Below, in pieces: positions 54,261-63,680 of a stretch of DNA of 64,000 nt. The DNA is taken from assembly GCF_007713685.1 (NCBI RefSeq), contig NZ_VMRJ01000002.1:806001-870000 (forward strand), written 5' to 3'. The notes below the pieces were generated by a model, which was given only the letters and a program-made list of their open reading frames with translations, was not told where the DNA came from and made no database searches. The stretch comes from Hymenobacter setariae (lineage in GTDB: Bacteria > Bacteroidota > Bacteroidia > Cytophagales > Hymenobacteraceae). Both the position numbers and the translations under genes were made by a program. Position 1 is the stretch's first letter. Each line of letters starts with the position of its first letter.

Positions 54261-55718
54261 ATGAGTGCTTTTTACGGCCGCCTGCTTGCCGCGAGCTTAT
54301 TGCTGCTAGGTGCTACGGCCCAGGCCCAGGTAGTGGTGCCACCTTCTACGGGCAAGGCCCCCGACCCGGCCCCAGTGCAGCTACCCAAGCCCGCACCGGC
54401 CCCTACCAAGTCGGCGCCCTACGCGGGCGGCATGAAAATCAACCTCTCGCCCGACGGCTCCAAGTACGTGCGCGTGATGACGGCCCACCAGTTCTGGGCC
54501 AAGTACACCGAGAACAACTCTAACACTACTAATGCCACTGAGGAGCTGGCCTACGACCAAGTAGACTTTGGCATCCGGCGCTCGCGGGTGCTGCTGGTAG
54601 CCCAGCTCAATCCGCGCTTTCTTATTATTACTCAGCTGGGTATTAATGTGCAAACCACTATTTCGGGCGGTGCGCCCGGCGAGGCGACGGGTCCCGGCAA
54701 GAAACCGCTCTTCTTTTTGCACGACGCGCTGGTAGAGTATAAGATTAACAAATACCTCAACTTTGGCGGCGGCCTGCACTACGTCAACGGTATTTCGCGC
54801 CAGACTAGCTTCGCGGCCTTTTCGCTGCTCACGCTCGATGTGCCGGGTACGCAGTGGCCCGTCATCGACGCCATCGACCAGACCGGGCGCGGCCTAGGTA
54901 TGTATGTGCGCGGCCGGGTCAAGAGCTTCGACTACAAGCTGTCGGTCAACGATGCCTTCCGCAGTAACCTCACTAGCACGCCGGCCACCCTTACCACGGG
55001 CGTGGCCCAGTTCAACCCGCGTGCCCGCGGCATGGTGTACCAGGGCTATTTTGACTGGGAGTTTCTGGATAAGGAAGCCAACCTCGTGCCCTTTCAGGTG
55101 GGCTGCTACCTAGGGGCGCGGCGGGTGCTCAACCTCGGCGCGGGCTTCTTATTCTACAAAGACGGTATGTACACGCGCACCGCGGCTAACCCCGCCACGT
55201 TGCCCACCAATGTCTGGACCATCCCTTACGAGAAGCAAAACACTAGCACCATTGCGGCCGACCTCTTCTACGACACGCCCGTGGACACGGCTCAGCAAAC
55301 GGCCTTCACGCTGTATGCCGCCGCCTATCGCTACAACATGGGGTCCAACTTTGTGCGCTACGGCGGCACCATGAACCCCGGCACCGGCACGGCCACGCTG
55401 CGTGGCAACGCCGTGCCCCTGCTCGGCACCGGCACGGCCCAAACCATTCAGACCGGCTTTTTGCTGCCCAAAAAGCTGCTCGGCCCCAAGGTGCGTCTGC
55501 AGCCTTATGCCGACTACATCCACGGCCGCTACGAGGGCCTGCGCACGAGCGAGGGCAACATGCGGGATGTCCACGTTTTCGACGGCGGCGTGAACGTGCT
55601 GCTCGATGGCCACCAAGCCAAAATCACGCTTAACTACCGCGCCCGCCCCGATTTCACCAATGTCAACAACGTGCAGTACCGGCCCGAGATAACTACGCAG
55701 CTTCAAGTGATACTGTAG
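54261..55718 (+). CDS. Outer-membrane porin, OprP/phosphate-porin-like
   Basis: 485 residues from ATG 54261 (a TTG two codons earlier is less likely). Signal peptide (1-22, ending TAQAQ), a Pro-rich linker, then a beta-barrel: KYVRVMTAHQFWAKYTEN, RRSRVLLVAQLNPRF, and a C-terminal VQYRPEITTQLQVIL strand. The pattern suggests the phosphate-selective porin O/P fold. It probably carries organic acids through the outer membrane for the upstream importers. Confidence 0.83.
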   Translation: MSAFYGRLLAASLLLLGATAQAQVVVPPSTGKAPDPAPVQLPKPAPAPTKSAPYAGGMKINLSPDGSKYVRVMTAHQFWAKYTENNSNTTNATEELAYDQVDFGIRRSRVLLVAQLNPRFLIITQLGINVQTTISGGAPGEATGPGKKPLFFLHDALVEYKINKYLNFGGGLHYVNGISRQTSFAAFSLLTLDVPGTQWPVIDAIDQTGRGLGMYVRGRVKSFDYKLSVNDAFRSNLTSTPATLTTGVAQFNPRARGMVYQGYFDWEFLDKEANLVPFQVGCYLGARRVLNLGAGFLFYKDGMYTRTAANPATLPTNVWTIPYEKQNTSTIAADLFYDTPVDTAQQTAFTLYAAAYRYNMGSNFVRYGGTMNPGTGTATLRGNAVPLLGTGTAQTIQTGFLLPKKLLGPKVRLQPYADYIHGRYEGLRTSEGNMRDVHVFDGGVNVLLDGHQAKITLNYRARPDFTNVNNVQYRPEITTQLQVIL

Positions 55719-55760
55719 TAGAACGACCGTGAAGTGGTACCTAGGCGGCTTCGTCTGCAC

Positions 55761-55797
55761 ACACAAAACCCCGGCCTGTCAGGCCGGGGTTTTGTGT
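55761..55797. terminator. Terminator of the porin, shared with the convergent SDR gene
   Basis: ACACAAAACCCCGGCC and GGCCGGGGTTTTGTGT around a few loop bases; both flanks read as T-runs for their direction. Confidence 0.88.
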
Positions 55798-55822
55798 ATT
55801 TAAGCAAAGGGAAACCAAGGAG

Positions 55823-56656
55823 CTAGCTCGGGAAATCGGCACCGTTGCCGATGTGAGCGTATTGCTCTACCTCCTTAGTAATGGTGGCAAACTTATCGAG
55901 CGCGCCTTTCACAGCAGCCTTGCCTAGGGGCAGGTGCAGCGGCGGGTTGTCCATGCGCACGAGGTCAAACATGGCTTGCGCGGCGCGCTCGGGGTCGCCG
56001 GGCTGCTGCCCGCTGTAGCCCTGGATGTCAGCCATGTTCTTGCCGGCCGTGGGGCGGTAATCTTCAATGGCCGGCTCGGTGAACGTGGCCGAGCGACCTG
56101 CCCAGTCGGTGCGGAAGCCACTGGGCTCCACATTAGTCACATGGATACCTAGGGGCGCTACTTGCTGGGCCAGGCTCTCACCGATGCCTTCCAGCGCAAA
56201 CTTAGAGCCGTTGTAGATGCCCACCCCCGGGAACGCACGCAGCCCGCCGATGCTGGTAATGTTGAGGATATGGCCGCTTTTACGCTCGCGCAGGTGCGGC
56301 AGCACCGCCCGCAGCACCCGCAGGGGCCCAAATACATTGATGTCGAACTGCCGCTGCACTTCGGCATCGGGCACTTCCTCGATGGGGCCCATCGAACCGT
56401 AGCCGGCATTATTGACTACTACGTCGATGTAACCCAGCGCCGCAATGGCATCAGCCACGGCCTGCTTCACAGCGGCCTCGTCGGCCACATCGGCTACCAA
56501 ACCCTTGCCATTGGCGCCGGCTTTGACCGAAAACTCATCGGCTTGCTCCTGCTTGCGGAAGGTGGCGGCTACTTTATCGCCCTGGGCCAAGGCCAACTCG
56601 GCCAGGTGCTTACCAAAACCGGTACTTACGCCGGTAATAAACCAGTTTTTAGACAT
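55823..56656 (-). CDS. Short-chain dehydrogenase/reductase, classical
   Basis: 277 residues. TGVSTGFG (8-15), NNAG (82-85), catalytic Ser135, Tyr148, Lys152 and PSGFRTDW. Oxidoreductase using NAD(P); SDR5C-like with substrate unknown. Faces the porin across a shared terminator. Confidence 0.92.
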   Translation of the reverse strand: MSKNWFITGVSTGFGKHLAELALAQGDKVAATFRKQEQADEFSVKAGANGKGLVADVADEAAVKQAVADAIAALGYIDVVVNNAGYGSMGPIEEVPDAEVQRQFDINVFGPLRVLRAVLPHLRERKSGHILNITSIGGLRAFPGVGIYNGSKFALEGIGESLAQQVAPLGIHVTNVEPSGFRTDWAGRSATFTEPAIEDYRPTAGKNMADIQGYSGQQPGDPERAAQAMFDLVRMDNPPLHLPLGKAAVKGALDKFATITKEVEQYAHIGNGADFPS

Positions 56657-57310
56657 ACTGCTTAGCTAAAGAAAAGAACGTGGCTAAGACGGATGGCACG
56701 CTCAGAATGTTTAGGCGTGCCCAGCGGCCCTAGGTCTCTCACAGAGTCCGGCTTGGTACTAACCGGCCTGTATGCAGAAGAAAAAAGGAGCTGCTACCTG
56801 AAAAATAAAAAATGAGTGGTGTAACCCGTATTGCGCACTTAAAGTATAGAGGCGACTTACAGCAAAGTGGGGGTGAGAAATAGCGCTAGCCTAGTGGCAG
56901 TCAGTGTATAAAAAGCTATTACTACTGAATTGTAATTGAATTACATCAGGTATCTGCTTAATATGATGTTTTGCTTATATAAGCATTTGCATCTTAAGTG
57001 CAGAGCAATAGCTATCTACTTGCAAATTAGATAGCTTACATAACCACGTATTTGTATTTAAATAAAGGCTAAAGCCCAAGCGTAGCGTGGGTAGTGTGCT
57101 CGCTAATTGATTTTTTTGAAGTGAAAGAGAAATGAAATATTTATTGAAAACTGTGGTAATTCTGATTATTAATGAATAGCCAGAATTAAAAGCAAAAAAT
57201 TATTCGTAAAAGAATAGACTTAATTGGATTGAATATTGCTCAGTAAAGAAAGAACTTTGCTTTTTTAAGAAAAACCATTTTTTCTTTCTTACGTCTGAAG
57301 GCAATAATCT
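56657..57310. other. 654-base AT-rich gap before the PA14 gene
   Basis: Much lower GC than its surroundings, with small palindromes such as GCTTATATAAGC (about 56974) and AGCTATCT/AGATAGCT (57010-57036). A 15-codon frame near 57132 looks like the start of a signal peptide but stops early. I see no supported gene; one CCTAGG at about 56731. Confidence 0.6.
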
Positions 57311-58510
57311 ATGATTCCACTTATCCTCACCATGCTATTTCTCTACATTCTTCGGGGGCGTTCTGGGCCCGTTTGTGGTAATAGTCAATTCCGTAATTGC
57401 TTTGCCCTGCTGCTAGGTATTAGCGTGCTGCTGTCATCTGTTGCGCGGGCACAATCGCCGCCAGTAGTAGGCTCGCCGGGTCTGTCGGCCGACTACTACC
57501 GAGGCTACTTCTACGACCAGGCCAGCTTCTTTACCACTAACACTCCAGCAATTCGCAACCGCCCGGTAGAGCAGCTAAACTTTGCCGAAGCGGAGGATGA
57601 CAACTTCTACGTCGGAAACGTAGCGACTTACTACGCGCCCAATCGGCCCGACGAGTTTAGCGCCCGGTTCCAAGGACAGCTATACGTGACTACGACCGGC
57701 AGCTACACGTTTTACCTTGGCTCGGATGATGCGGCTTACCTCTGGCTTGATAACAACCCGCAGCCGATAGCTTTCAATAAAGGTGACTCCTTCCCTTATC
57801 GGGAAGTGACCAGCACTTGGACGCTTACGGCGGGCTTGCATACGCTGCGGGTCGACTATGGCGAACACGGCGGCAGCCAAGGCTTGGTACTGCAGTACAG
57901 CGGCCCCGATATGCCCAAGCAGCTGATACCCAATGGTGTACTTTATAACCAAATGGCGGCGGCCATCCGGCCTACGCTCATGCACTTTGATGCGGTGGCT
58001 ACCAACCAGCAAGTAGCCCTAAACTGGGAAACTGCTGCTGAAGAAAACTGCACGGGGTTTGTGATTCAGAAGTCGTTAGATGGCAAGGTGTTCACGGACT
58101 TGCTGCGTCAGCCTGGTGGGGCCACCACCATGATGGCCCGCAGCTACGATGCCATTGACCCGGTACCGGCCAACGGCTGGAACTACTACCGCTTACAGCA
58201 GCTACGAAGCGACCGCCAACCAGTGTATTCGCCCATCAAGGCAGTAGAGATAAAGCCCGTCGAGCTAACGGTTAGCATATACCCGGTGCCAAACAATGGT
58301 ACATTCTACCTCAATGTGCAGCCAGGCAACGTAGGAACCGCCTTGCTGAAGCTACTGGACATGAGCGGCCGCCAAGTATACCAGCAGGAAGTATCGCTGG
58401 CCAACGGCTCGCTGCAAATGATAGAGCCAGGCATGTCAACCGGTATTTATATGCTCAAGCTGACGACAAGCGCAGGCACCTTCAGCCGAAAAATATCCCT
58501 AGGCATTTAG
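57311..58510 (+). CDS. Secreted PA14-domain protein with type IX secretion tail
   Basis: 399 residues. A leader region, with the signal-peptide hydrophobic core at about 32-45 (FALLLGISVLLSSVARA) followed by AQ. PA14 domain at about 57-195: GLSADYYRGYFYD, YTFYLGSDDAAYLWLDN, LTAGLHTLRVDYGEHGG. C-terminal Por_Secre_tail sorting signal (VSIYPVPNNGTFYL to KISLGI, about 318-399) marks export by T9SS. PA14 often binds sugars. Ends at a strong terminator. Confidence 0.88.
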   Translation: MIPLILTMLFLYILRGRSGPVCGNSQFRNCFALLLGISVLLSSVARAQSPPVVGSPGLSADYYRGYFYDQASFFTTNTPAIRNRPVEQLNFAEAEDDNFYVGNVATYYAPNRPDEFSARFQGQLYVTTTGSYTFYLGSDDAAYLWLDNNPQPIAFNKGDSFPYREVTSTWTLTAGLHTLRVDYGEHGGSQGLVLQYSGPDMPKQLIPNGVLYNQMAAAIRPTLMHFDAVATNQQVALNWETAAEENCTGFVIQKSLDGKVFTDLLRQPGGATTMMARSYDAIDPVPANGWNYYRLQQLRSDRQPVYSPIKAVEIKPVELTVSIYPVPNNGTFYLNVQPGNVGTALLKLLDMSGRQVYQQEVSLANGSLQMIEPGMSTGIYMLKLTTSAGTFSRKISLGI

Positions 58511-58534
58511 CAATTGCCAAGCCCCTAGGTATAG

Positions 58535-58570
58535 AAAAGCCGCTGCTTCGGACCCGAAGCAGCGGCTTTT
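58535..58570 (+). terminator. Terminator of the PA14 gene
   Basis: AAAAGCCGCTGCTTCG and CGAAGCAGCGGCTTTT around GACC, 16-base perfect stem, T-run after. Confidence 0.9.
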
Positions 58571-58714
58571 TTATGTCTTATAGTAAGAAGTATGCCTGCA
58601 GTCGAGCTGCCTCCTCTTAGGTGCTATTAAGTGCGTTTACAGAGAAAGCGAGGCCATCGAGCGACTAATTTACCACAATGGTCGTCAATTGCATGTTCCT
58701 ACATGATTTGCCCG

Positions 58715-58722
58715 TAATTTTG
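58715..58722 (+). promoter_or_regulatory. Promoter-like -7 box for a candidate small RNA
   Basis: TAATTTTG, exact TAnnTTTG, with no coding frame after it before a terminator. Confidence 0.4.
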
Positions 58723-58728
58723 CATCAG

Positions 58729-58871
58729 ATAATTTATTCACCGCCCTATCAGCCGTGGCCTCGTGCTAGGTTGAGGTAGTTGCCTGCAAGAGGGTTCGAA
58801 TAGATTTTCTAGAAACAGGAAAAGGAAAAGTTGGATTGCCCATCTCAGTTTGAGATGGGCAATTTGTTTTT
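58729..58871 (+). ncRNA. Candidate small RNA
   Basis: About 140 bases between the -7 box at 58715 and a 13-base hairpin (58835-58847/58851-58863) followed by TTGTTTTTT. No open frame of note. Not recognised as 6S, tmRNA or tRNA. An alternative is a terminator for hrpB read on the other strand, though the T-run is on the plus side. Confidence 0.35.
58835..58869 (+). terminator. Hairpin with T-run downstream of the candidate small RNA
   Basis: ATTGCCCATCTCA pairs with TGAGATGGGCAAT over GTT; TTGTTTTTT follows. Confidence 0.7.
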
Positions 58872-58999
58872 TAGGCTATGTGTCTAGCTGTGAGTGATTT
58901 CGCGGAAAATAAAAGGGGGCGTAATAGCCATTGTGAAAATATACTAGGGAGTGAAATTTTGTACTAGCTGTTGAACTCCTTGTGCTAGCACGTCAGATT

Positions 59000-61651
59000 T
59001 TAGGCCGCTCCTAGGCGCTTTTTGGTGAGCTTAGTTGGGATATGGTCCATAGGCTTATCGGGCCATGGATGCTTGGGATACTTGCCTTTCAAGTCTTTAC
59101 GCACCTCAAAGTAGCCTTTTTCCCAAAATGAGCGCAAGTCGCGCGTTACTTGGGCCGGGCGGCCACCAGGCGAAAGTAAATGCAGCAGCAATGGCACTCG
59201 GCCAGCGGCCACCGTCGGAGTCTCGGTGAGTCCGAATAGCTCCTGGAGCTTCACGGCCAAGACTGGGGCGGTGGGGTCACTATAGTCGAGCGAGACCTGC
59301 GAGCCACTGGGTACTTCGAGCGCGGCCGGCGCTAAGCGGTCAAGCTCTTGGCGCTGGGCCCAGCCGCCAGGTAGCCGTGCCAGCAGAGGCTCGGTGAGGT
59401 CGAGACGCTGCACCTGGTCGAGGCTCTTGAGGCCCGCTAGGTGCGGGCCCAGCCACGTGGCCAAGTCTGTGAGCAAGGCCTCGTCGTCGAAGGCTGGCCA
59501 TTCTGCGCCGCCCAGTAGCTGGTGCAAGAAAGTAAGGCGCTGCTGTAGCTGCCGAGCGCTGGCCGTCCAGTTAAGCTTGCTTAGGCCGCTTTCCTGCAAA
59601 TAGCTTAGGAGGGCCTGCGCTACCAGCATCGCGTCGGGCTGGCCAATCACGCTCTCGGCCAGTACTAGCGCCCCTAGGCGGCGTACGCGGCGGCCTACCA
59701 CGCGTTGCGCGGTGGCATCGTAGCGCACTTCCTCGGTGGTGATGATTTGCTCAGCAAAGCCAGCTTCCAGCTCTTCTAGGTCGAGCGGAGCGGCTAGAGT
59801 GGCGCGAGGAGCAGCAGACGTGCCCGCCAAGTACGCCACCGCAAAAAAGCGAGCTTGCGGGTCTACGTCTTCGGTCTTGAGGCTCACGCGCTGGCCCGTG
59901 ATGAGGCGCAGTCGGTCGGGGGCTTCGCGCTGAGCCAGCCGGTCGGGGTAGGCCAGGGCCGTCAGCAGCCCGACCGGCGACGAGGTGAGACCCTGCGTAG
60001 GTGACGCAGAGTGCTTGCTACCCGAGCGCCCCTGCAAGTGGCGCGCCACCTCGCGCACGCGCTGCAAGGTGGCGTGGTGCAGCGCTAGCCCCACTAGGGG
60101 CGGCCGGCTGCTGGCTAGCGCCTCTAGGCGCAGGCGCAGGTCGGGTGGCAGGGGGCGCGGGTCGTGGGGCGTGGCCCAGCGCAGGAGGTCACGCTCGGCG
60201 AGCAAGGCAGCCAGGGCCGCAGCGGCGGGGCCGTGCCCTAGGTCGGTGCCGCGCACCACTAGGTGACCTAGGCGCGGCGGCAGGCCTAGTTTAGCAAGCT
60301 GTCGGCCGTGGGGCGTAGGCTGAGTAATTTGAGTAAAGGGTAATGAGTATAATGCCGCCTTATCATTCTGGGCAAGAATGGGCTCACGACGTCCATTAGT
60401 CATTGCTCCTAGGCGCACCAGCAGCTCGCGGGCCTGGGCCACAGCGGCCACAGGTGGCACATCGAGCCAGCGCAAGCTGCTAGGGTCGTGGGTGCCCCAC
60501 AAAGCCAGCTCTAGCACAAGGCCGCTGAGGTCGGCTGTCTGAATCTCGGGCGGGCGGTGGGCGGGCAACTGATAGTGCTCGGCCTCAGTCCAGAGGCGGT
60601 AGCAGGTGCCGGGCGCGAGGCGGCCGGCGCGGCCCCGGCGCTGGTCGGCCGCGGCCTGAGCTACGGGCACTGTTTCGAGGGTGGTGAAGCCCGTGCGCGG
60701 CACAAAGCGCGGCACGCGGGCAAAGCCGCCATCAATCACTACTCGCACGCCCTCGATGGTCAGGCTGGTTTCGGCGATGCTAGTAGCCAAAATAACCTTG
60801 CGCCTACCTGCTGCCGCGGGGCGCAGAGCGGCCTGTTGGGCTTCGAGGGGCAGCTCACCGTGCAGCAAGTGCAGGTCAGTGGTGGGTAGTAGGCTGTCGC
60901 CGAGTTTTTTCTCGATGCGCTGCAAGTCGGCTACGCCAGGCAGAAACACCAGCACGTCGCCCTCGTGGGCGGCCAGGGCCGCGCGCACCTGCCCCGGCAC
61001 TAGCTCGGCCAGGCGCTCGCTGGGCTTGGGCGGCAGGGCGGCGGCTCGGCGCGGGTCGAGGTAATGCGTTTCGATAGGAAATAAAAACCCCGCCGACGAT
61101 ACCACGGGCGCCGGCAGCCACTGGCCCAGCCGCTGCGCTTCCAAGGTGGCCGACATGAGCAAGATGCGTAGCTCGGGCCGCAGCACGGCCTGCGCATCGA
61201 GGGCTAGCGCCAGGCCTAGGTCGGCATTGAGGCTGCGCTCGTGAAACTCGTCGAAGACCACGCAGGCCACATCTTCCAGCGCGGGGTCGTCTTGCAGCAT
61301 GCGGGTAAGGATGCCTTCGGTGATGACTTCCACCCGCGTATCGACCGATACCTGGCTGTCGAGGCGCACGCGGTAGCCTACCGTGCGGCCCACGGGCTCG
61401 CCGAGCAGCTGGGCCAGGCGGGCCGCCGCGGCACGGGCTGCCAGCTGGCGCGGCTCCAGCACCAGGATTTTTTGATTAGGCGCGCGCCACTCGGCGGCCA
61501 GCAGCTCTAGGGGCACCACGGTGGTTTTGCCGGCGCCCGGCGGCGCCTCGAGCACCACGCGGGGCTGCGTAGCTAGAGCCTCGCGCAATGCGGGCAGCGC
61601 CGCTACTATGGGCAGGTCGGGCAGGGGCGGAAGGCGAAATGAGTGCGGCAT
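59000..61651 (-). CDS. hrpB: ATP-dependent helicase HrpB
   Basis: 883 residues from ATG 61651; a longer frame to 61900 is a run-through. DEAH/DExH helicase: Walker A APPGAGKTT (36-44), Walker B DEFHE, SAT motif MSATLE, and QRRGRAGR motif VI, followed by the HrpB C-terminal domain ending in KLTKKRLG. Length is close to E. coli HrpB (about 810). RNA target unknown; not essential in E. coli. A minus-strand TAATTTTG box starts only six bases before the ATG. Confidence 0.95.
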   Translation of the reverse strand: MPHSFRLPPLPDLPIVAALPALREALATQPRVVLEAPPGAGKTTVVPLELLAAEWRAPNQKILVLEPRQLAARAAAARLAQLLGEPVGRTVGYRVRLDSQVSVDTRVEVITEGILTRMLQDDPALEDVACVVFDEFHERSLNADLGLALALDAQAVLRPELRILLMSATLEAQRLGQWLPAPVVSSAGFLFPIETHYLDPRRAAALPPKPSERLAELVPGQVRAALAAHEGDVLVFLPGVADLQRIEKKLGDSLLPTTDLHLLHGELPLEAQQAALRPAAAGRRKVILATSIAETSLTIEGVRVVIDGGFARVPRFVPRTGFTTLETVPVAQAAADQRRGRAGRLAPGTCYRLWTEAEHYQLPAHRPPEIQTADLSGLVLELALWGTHDPSSLRWLDVPPVAAVAQARELLVRLGAMTNGRREPILAQNDKAALYSLPFTQITQPTPHGRQLAKLGLPPRLGHLVVRGTDLGHGPAAAALAALLAERDLLRWATPHDPRPLPPDLRLRLEALASSRPPLVGLALHHATLQRVREVARHLQGRSGSKHSASPTQGLTSSPVGLLTALAYPDRLAQREAPDRLRLITGQRVSLKTEDVDPQARFFAVAYLAGTSAAPRATLAAPLDLEELEAGFAEQIITTEEVRYDATAQRVVGRRVRRLGALVLAESVIGQPDAMLVAQALLSYLQESGLSKLNWTASARQLQQRLTFLHQLLGGAEWPAFDDEALLTDLATWLGPHLAGLKSLDQVQRLDLTEPLLARLPGGWAQRQELDRLAPAALEVPSGSQVSLDYSDPTAPVLAVKLQELFGLTETPTVAAGRVPLLLHLLSPGGRPAQVTRDLRSFWEKGYFEVRKDLKGKYPKHPWPDKPMDHIPTKLTKKRLGAA

Positions 61652-61778
61652 CAAGCCAAAATTACGCCTTGCGCTCGCCCGCAGTTTTTGTGTGCGGGCC
61701 CGCCCACCCACCTTGGCGCAGCAACAATTACGGGCACTAGGTGTCTTCCTTGGGTAACGCAGGCCGTATATAGCAGCT

Positions 61779-62333
61779 ATGATTCCACTGATTGTCCAGA
61801 CCCCACGTCTTATTATCCTAGCGGCCAGCCGAGCGCTGCTCACTGCCGAGCTGCACAAGCCCCAGTATTTCCCAGTTTTACTAGGGGCCGCCTTGCCCAC
61901 CGACTGGCCGCCCGGCGACTATGACCGCGAGGCCATGCAGTATTTTTTAGAGAAGCTGACGGCGGGCGGCCGCGAAGCCGCAGGCTGGTACGGCTGGTAT
62001 GCACTGCGCAAAGCCGAAGGAGACACGCCGCGCACGCTCATTGGTACCGGCGGCTTTATGGGGCCGCCCGATGCAGCGGGCACGGCCGAAATAGGCTACT
62101 CCATCGCCGCCGATTGGCGGGGGCAGGGCCTAGCTACCGAACTGGTGGGCGGGCTGGTGCAGCAGGCAGCCGCCACCGGCCAGGTGCGCCGGCTAGTGGC
62201 CCATGCCCGCACCGACAACCCTGCTTCGCAGCAAGTGCTAGTGCGCAATGGCTTTGCCCTGGTGGGCCCTGCCCAAGAGGGCCACGTGCGCTTCGAGCGA
62301 GTAGTTGAGCCTGCCCCCACACTGCAGGGCTAA
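61779..62333 (+). CDS. GNAT N-acetyltransferase
   Basis: 184 residues. Conserved regions include RLIILAASRALL at the start, the GTGGFMGPPDAAGTAEIGYSI region, acetyl-CoA loop DWRGQGLATELV and LVAHARTDNPASQQVLVRNGF near the end, the RimJ/RimL-like fold. Substrate unknown. Divergent from hrpB, followed by a bidirectional terminator. Confidence 0.9.
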   Translation: MIPLIVQTPRLIILAASRALLTAELHKPQYFPVLLGAALPTDWPPGDYDREAMQYFLEKLTAGGREAAGWYGWYALRKAEGDTPRTLIGTGGFMGPPDAAGTAEIGYSIAADWRGQGLATELVGGLVQQAAATGQVRRLVAHARTDNPASQQVLVRNGFALVGPAQEGHVRFERVVEPAPTLQG

Positions 62334-62345
62334 AAGAGGCCCTAT

Positions 62346-62385
62346 GCAAAAGAGCCCGGCTACGTGCGTAGCCGGGCTCTTTTGC
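62346..62385. terminator. Bidirectional terminator after the GNAT gene
   Basis: GCAAAAGAGCCCGGCTA and TAGCCGGGCTCTTTTGC, 17-base perfect arms around ACGTGCG-type loop. Confidence 0.88.
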
Positions 62386-62400
62386 TAGATAGCAGACAGG

Positions 62401-62511
62401 TTATTTCTTCTGAGTGGTCGTCTTCTTGCCGTCGGGCTTGCTGCGCTCGTCCACCTCGTTTTTCTTTTCTTTTTTCTTGGTTTCCGGGTCGGTATGGTTG
62501 GGCGTCTTCAT
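62401..62511 (-). CDS. Possible small Lys-rich protein, 36 residues
   Basis: ATG 62511 to TAA 62401. MKTPNHTDPETKKKEKKNE and a basic tail ending TTTQKK; no hydrophobic part. Sits between a terminator and the catalase-like gene. Could be real, like other small basic stress proteins, or chance. Confidence 0.4.
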   Translation of the reverse strand: MKTPNHTDPETKKKEKKNEVDERSKPDGKKTTTQKK

Positions 62512-62564
62512 GGTCTATTGGCTAAAGGATATACTGTGAATACGAGACTGAGGCTCAAGGGTTT

Positions 62565-63680
62565 TTAGTCGGGCAACTGGCTAATGTCGGTAGGCTCTAC
62601 TTTGGCCGTGGCGTTCATCATGTGGCGATACTTGGTTGAGGAAGCGTAGGCTTTGATGCGCACCCGGTTGATGCTACCTAGGGGCAAGTGCTCGGGCAGG
62701 CAATGGAAGGGGTTAAAAGACAATACATCATCGGCATACACGCGGCGAGCAGGGCTGAAGGCGTCCTGCGCTGGCAGCACGATTTTGCCCAGCGTCTGGT
62801 AGGGGCTCTGGTCCTGGGGCCAGTCGATGGAGGCATCTTCGACGGGCATGGTTTTCAGGTCGGTGCAGAGCTGAGCACGCAACTCGTATTCGGCGCCTTG
62901 GGTGCGGAAAAAATCAACTACTAGGTCGCGGTACGCGCCTGGCTCACTCACGTCCACCTCTTTGCCCGCCAGCGCCTTAAGGTTTTCTGACAAGGGGGCT
63001 ACACTTACTTTGGCCACATAGTCGCCGTAGCGGATGGCGCCAAGTGTGGTGTAGGTTTCGCCCAGCATATGGTTGTTGGGATGCGCCTGCACTACCATAT
63101 TCACTTCCTTCTTAGGCCCGCCTACATCTTCCAATACCTCCAAGGCCTTATCGGCTAGCACGCCCACCTTGTTGATAGCGGTTTGCAGCAATTCGGGACC
63201 GTGGGCTAGCTTTTCAATGCGCAGCTGCATATCGTGGTAGCTTTTCACATCACCAGTTGGAATGATGGTATCATTTACCATCAAAAAGTCCTGGGTGATG
63301 GCATCTGCTTCCTCAGGTAAAAACTTCTTGCCTTCTACTCCAATGATTTTCAGCGCAAAGCCTTTCACCGCTGGTTGGCTATCAGGCTGAATGGCTCCCG
63401 GCGATGTCGATAAGCGGATGATAACCGGGTAGGTTTTGGCCTCTTTAAACATGCCTTGTGCCAAGTGCTCGGGCAGATTGGGCGCCACGTGTAGCTCGCC
63501 GCGCAAGATGCCGTGGCTTTTGGCGTGGGCATCGCGGATGGCGTGGCGGTTTTTCTCAAACATAAGGCGGGCCACTCGCGCCATCGAGGCCACGGTTTCG
63601 TCGCCTAGCTGGTCTTCATTAGGTTGAATTTCTTCGACGCCGTCGGCGAAGCGAACGTAGGTAGTGGGCGTGGTGGGCAT
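62565..63680 (-). CDS. Catalase-family heme protein (SrpA-like)
   Basis: 371 residues from ATG 63680; an upstream ATG at 63710 is less likely. Distal His-like DAHAKSHGILRGELHV (about 50-65) and YPVIIRLSTSPG are catalase fold regions; SFNPFHCLPEHLPLGSINRVR near the C-terminus is the usual motif of the small catalase-related peroxidases. The classical C-terminal R-x-F-x-Y proximal ligand motif is not obvious, so activity may be peroxidase or fatty-acid linked rather than catalase. Shorter than classic catalases (about 480-500). Confidence 0.85.
   Translation of the reverse strand: MPTTPTTYVRFADGVEEIQPNEDQLGDETVASMARVARLMFEKNRHAIRDAHAKSHGILRGELHVAPNLPEHLAQGMFKEAKTYPVIIRLSTSPGAIQPDSQPAVKGFALKIIGVEGKKFLPEEADAITQDFLMVNDTIIPTGDVKSYHDMQLRIEKLAHGPELLQTAINKVGVLADKALEVLEDVGGPKKEVNMVVQAHPNNHMLGETYTTLGAIRYGDYVAKVSVAPLSENLKALAGKEVDVSEPGAYRDLVVDFFRTQGAEYELRAQLCTDLKTMPVEDASIDWPQDQSPYQTLGKIVLPAQDAFSPARRVYADDVLSFNPFHCLPEHLPLGSINRVRIKAYASSTKYRHMMNATAKVEPTDISQLPD

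Larger units (their letters stand above)
58511..58999. other. 489-base gap after the PA14 gene
   Basis: Contains the gene terminator, a promoter-like box, a second terminator at 58835-58869 and a possible small RNA between them; no open frame of note. Confidence 0.6.

Noticed and set aside
57132..57179. 15-codon frame resembling a signal peptide start
   Set aside because: Stops after 15 codons and has no continuation in another frame that I can support.
58780..58800. GGGTTCGAATA, similar to a tRNA T-loop
   Set aside because: No acceptor stem, anticodon arm or matching 3' end around it.
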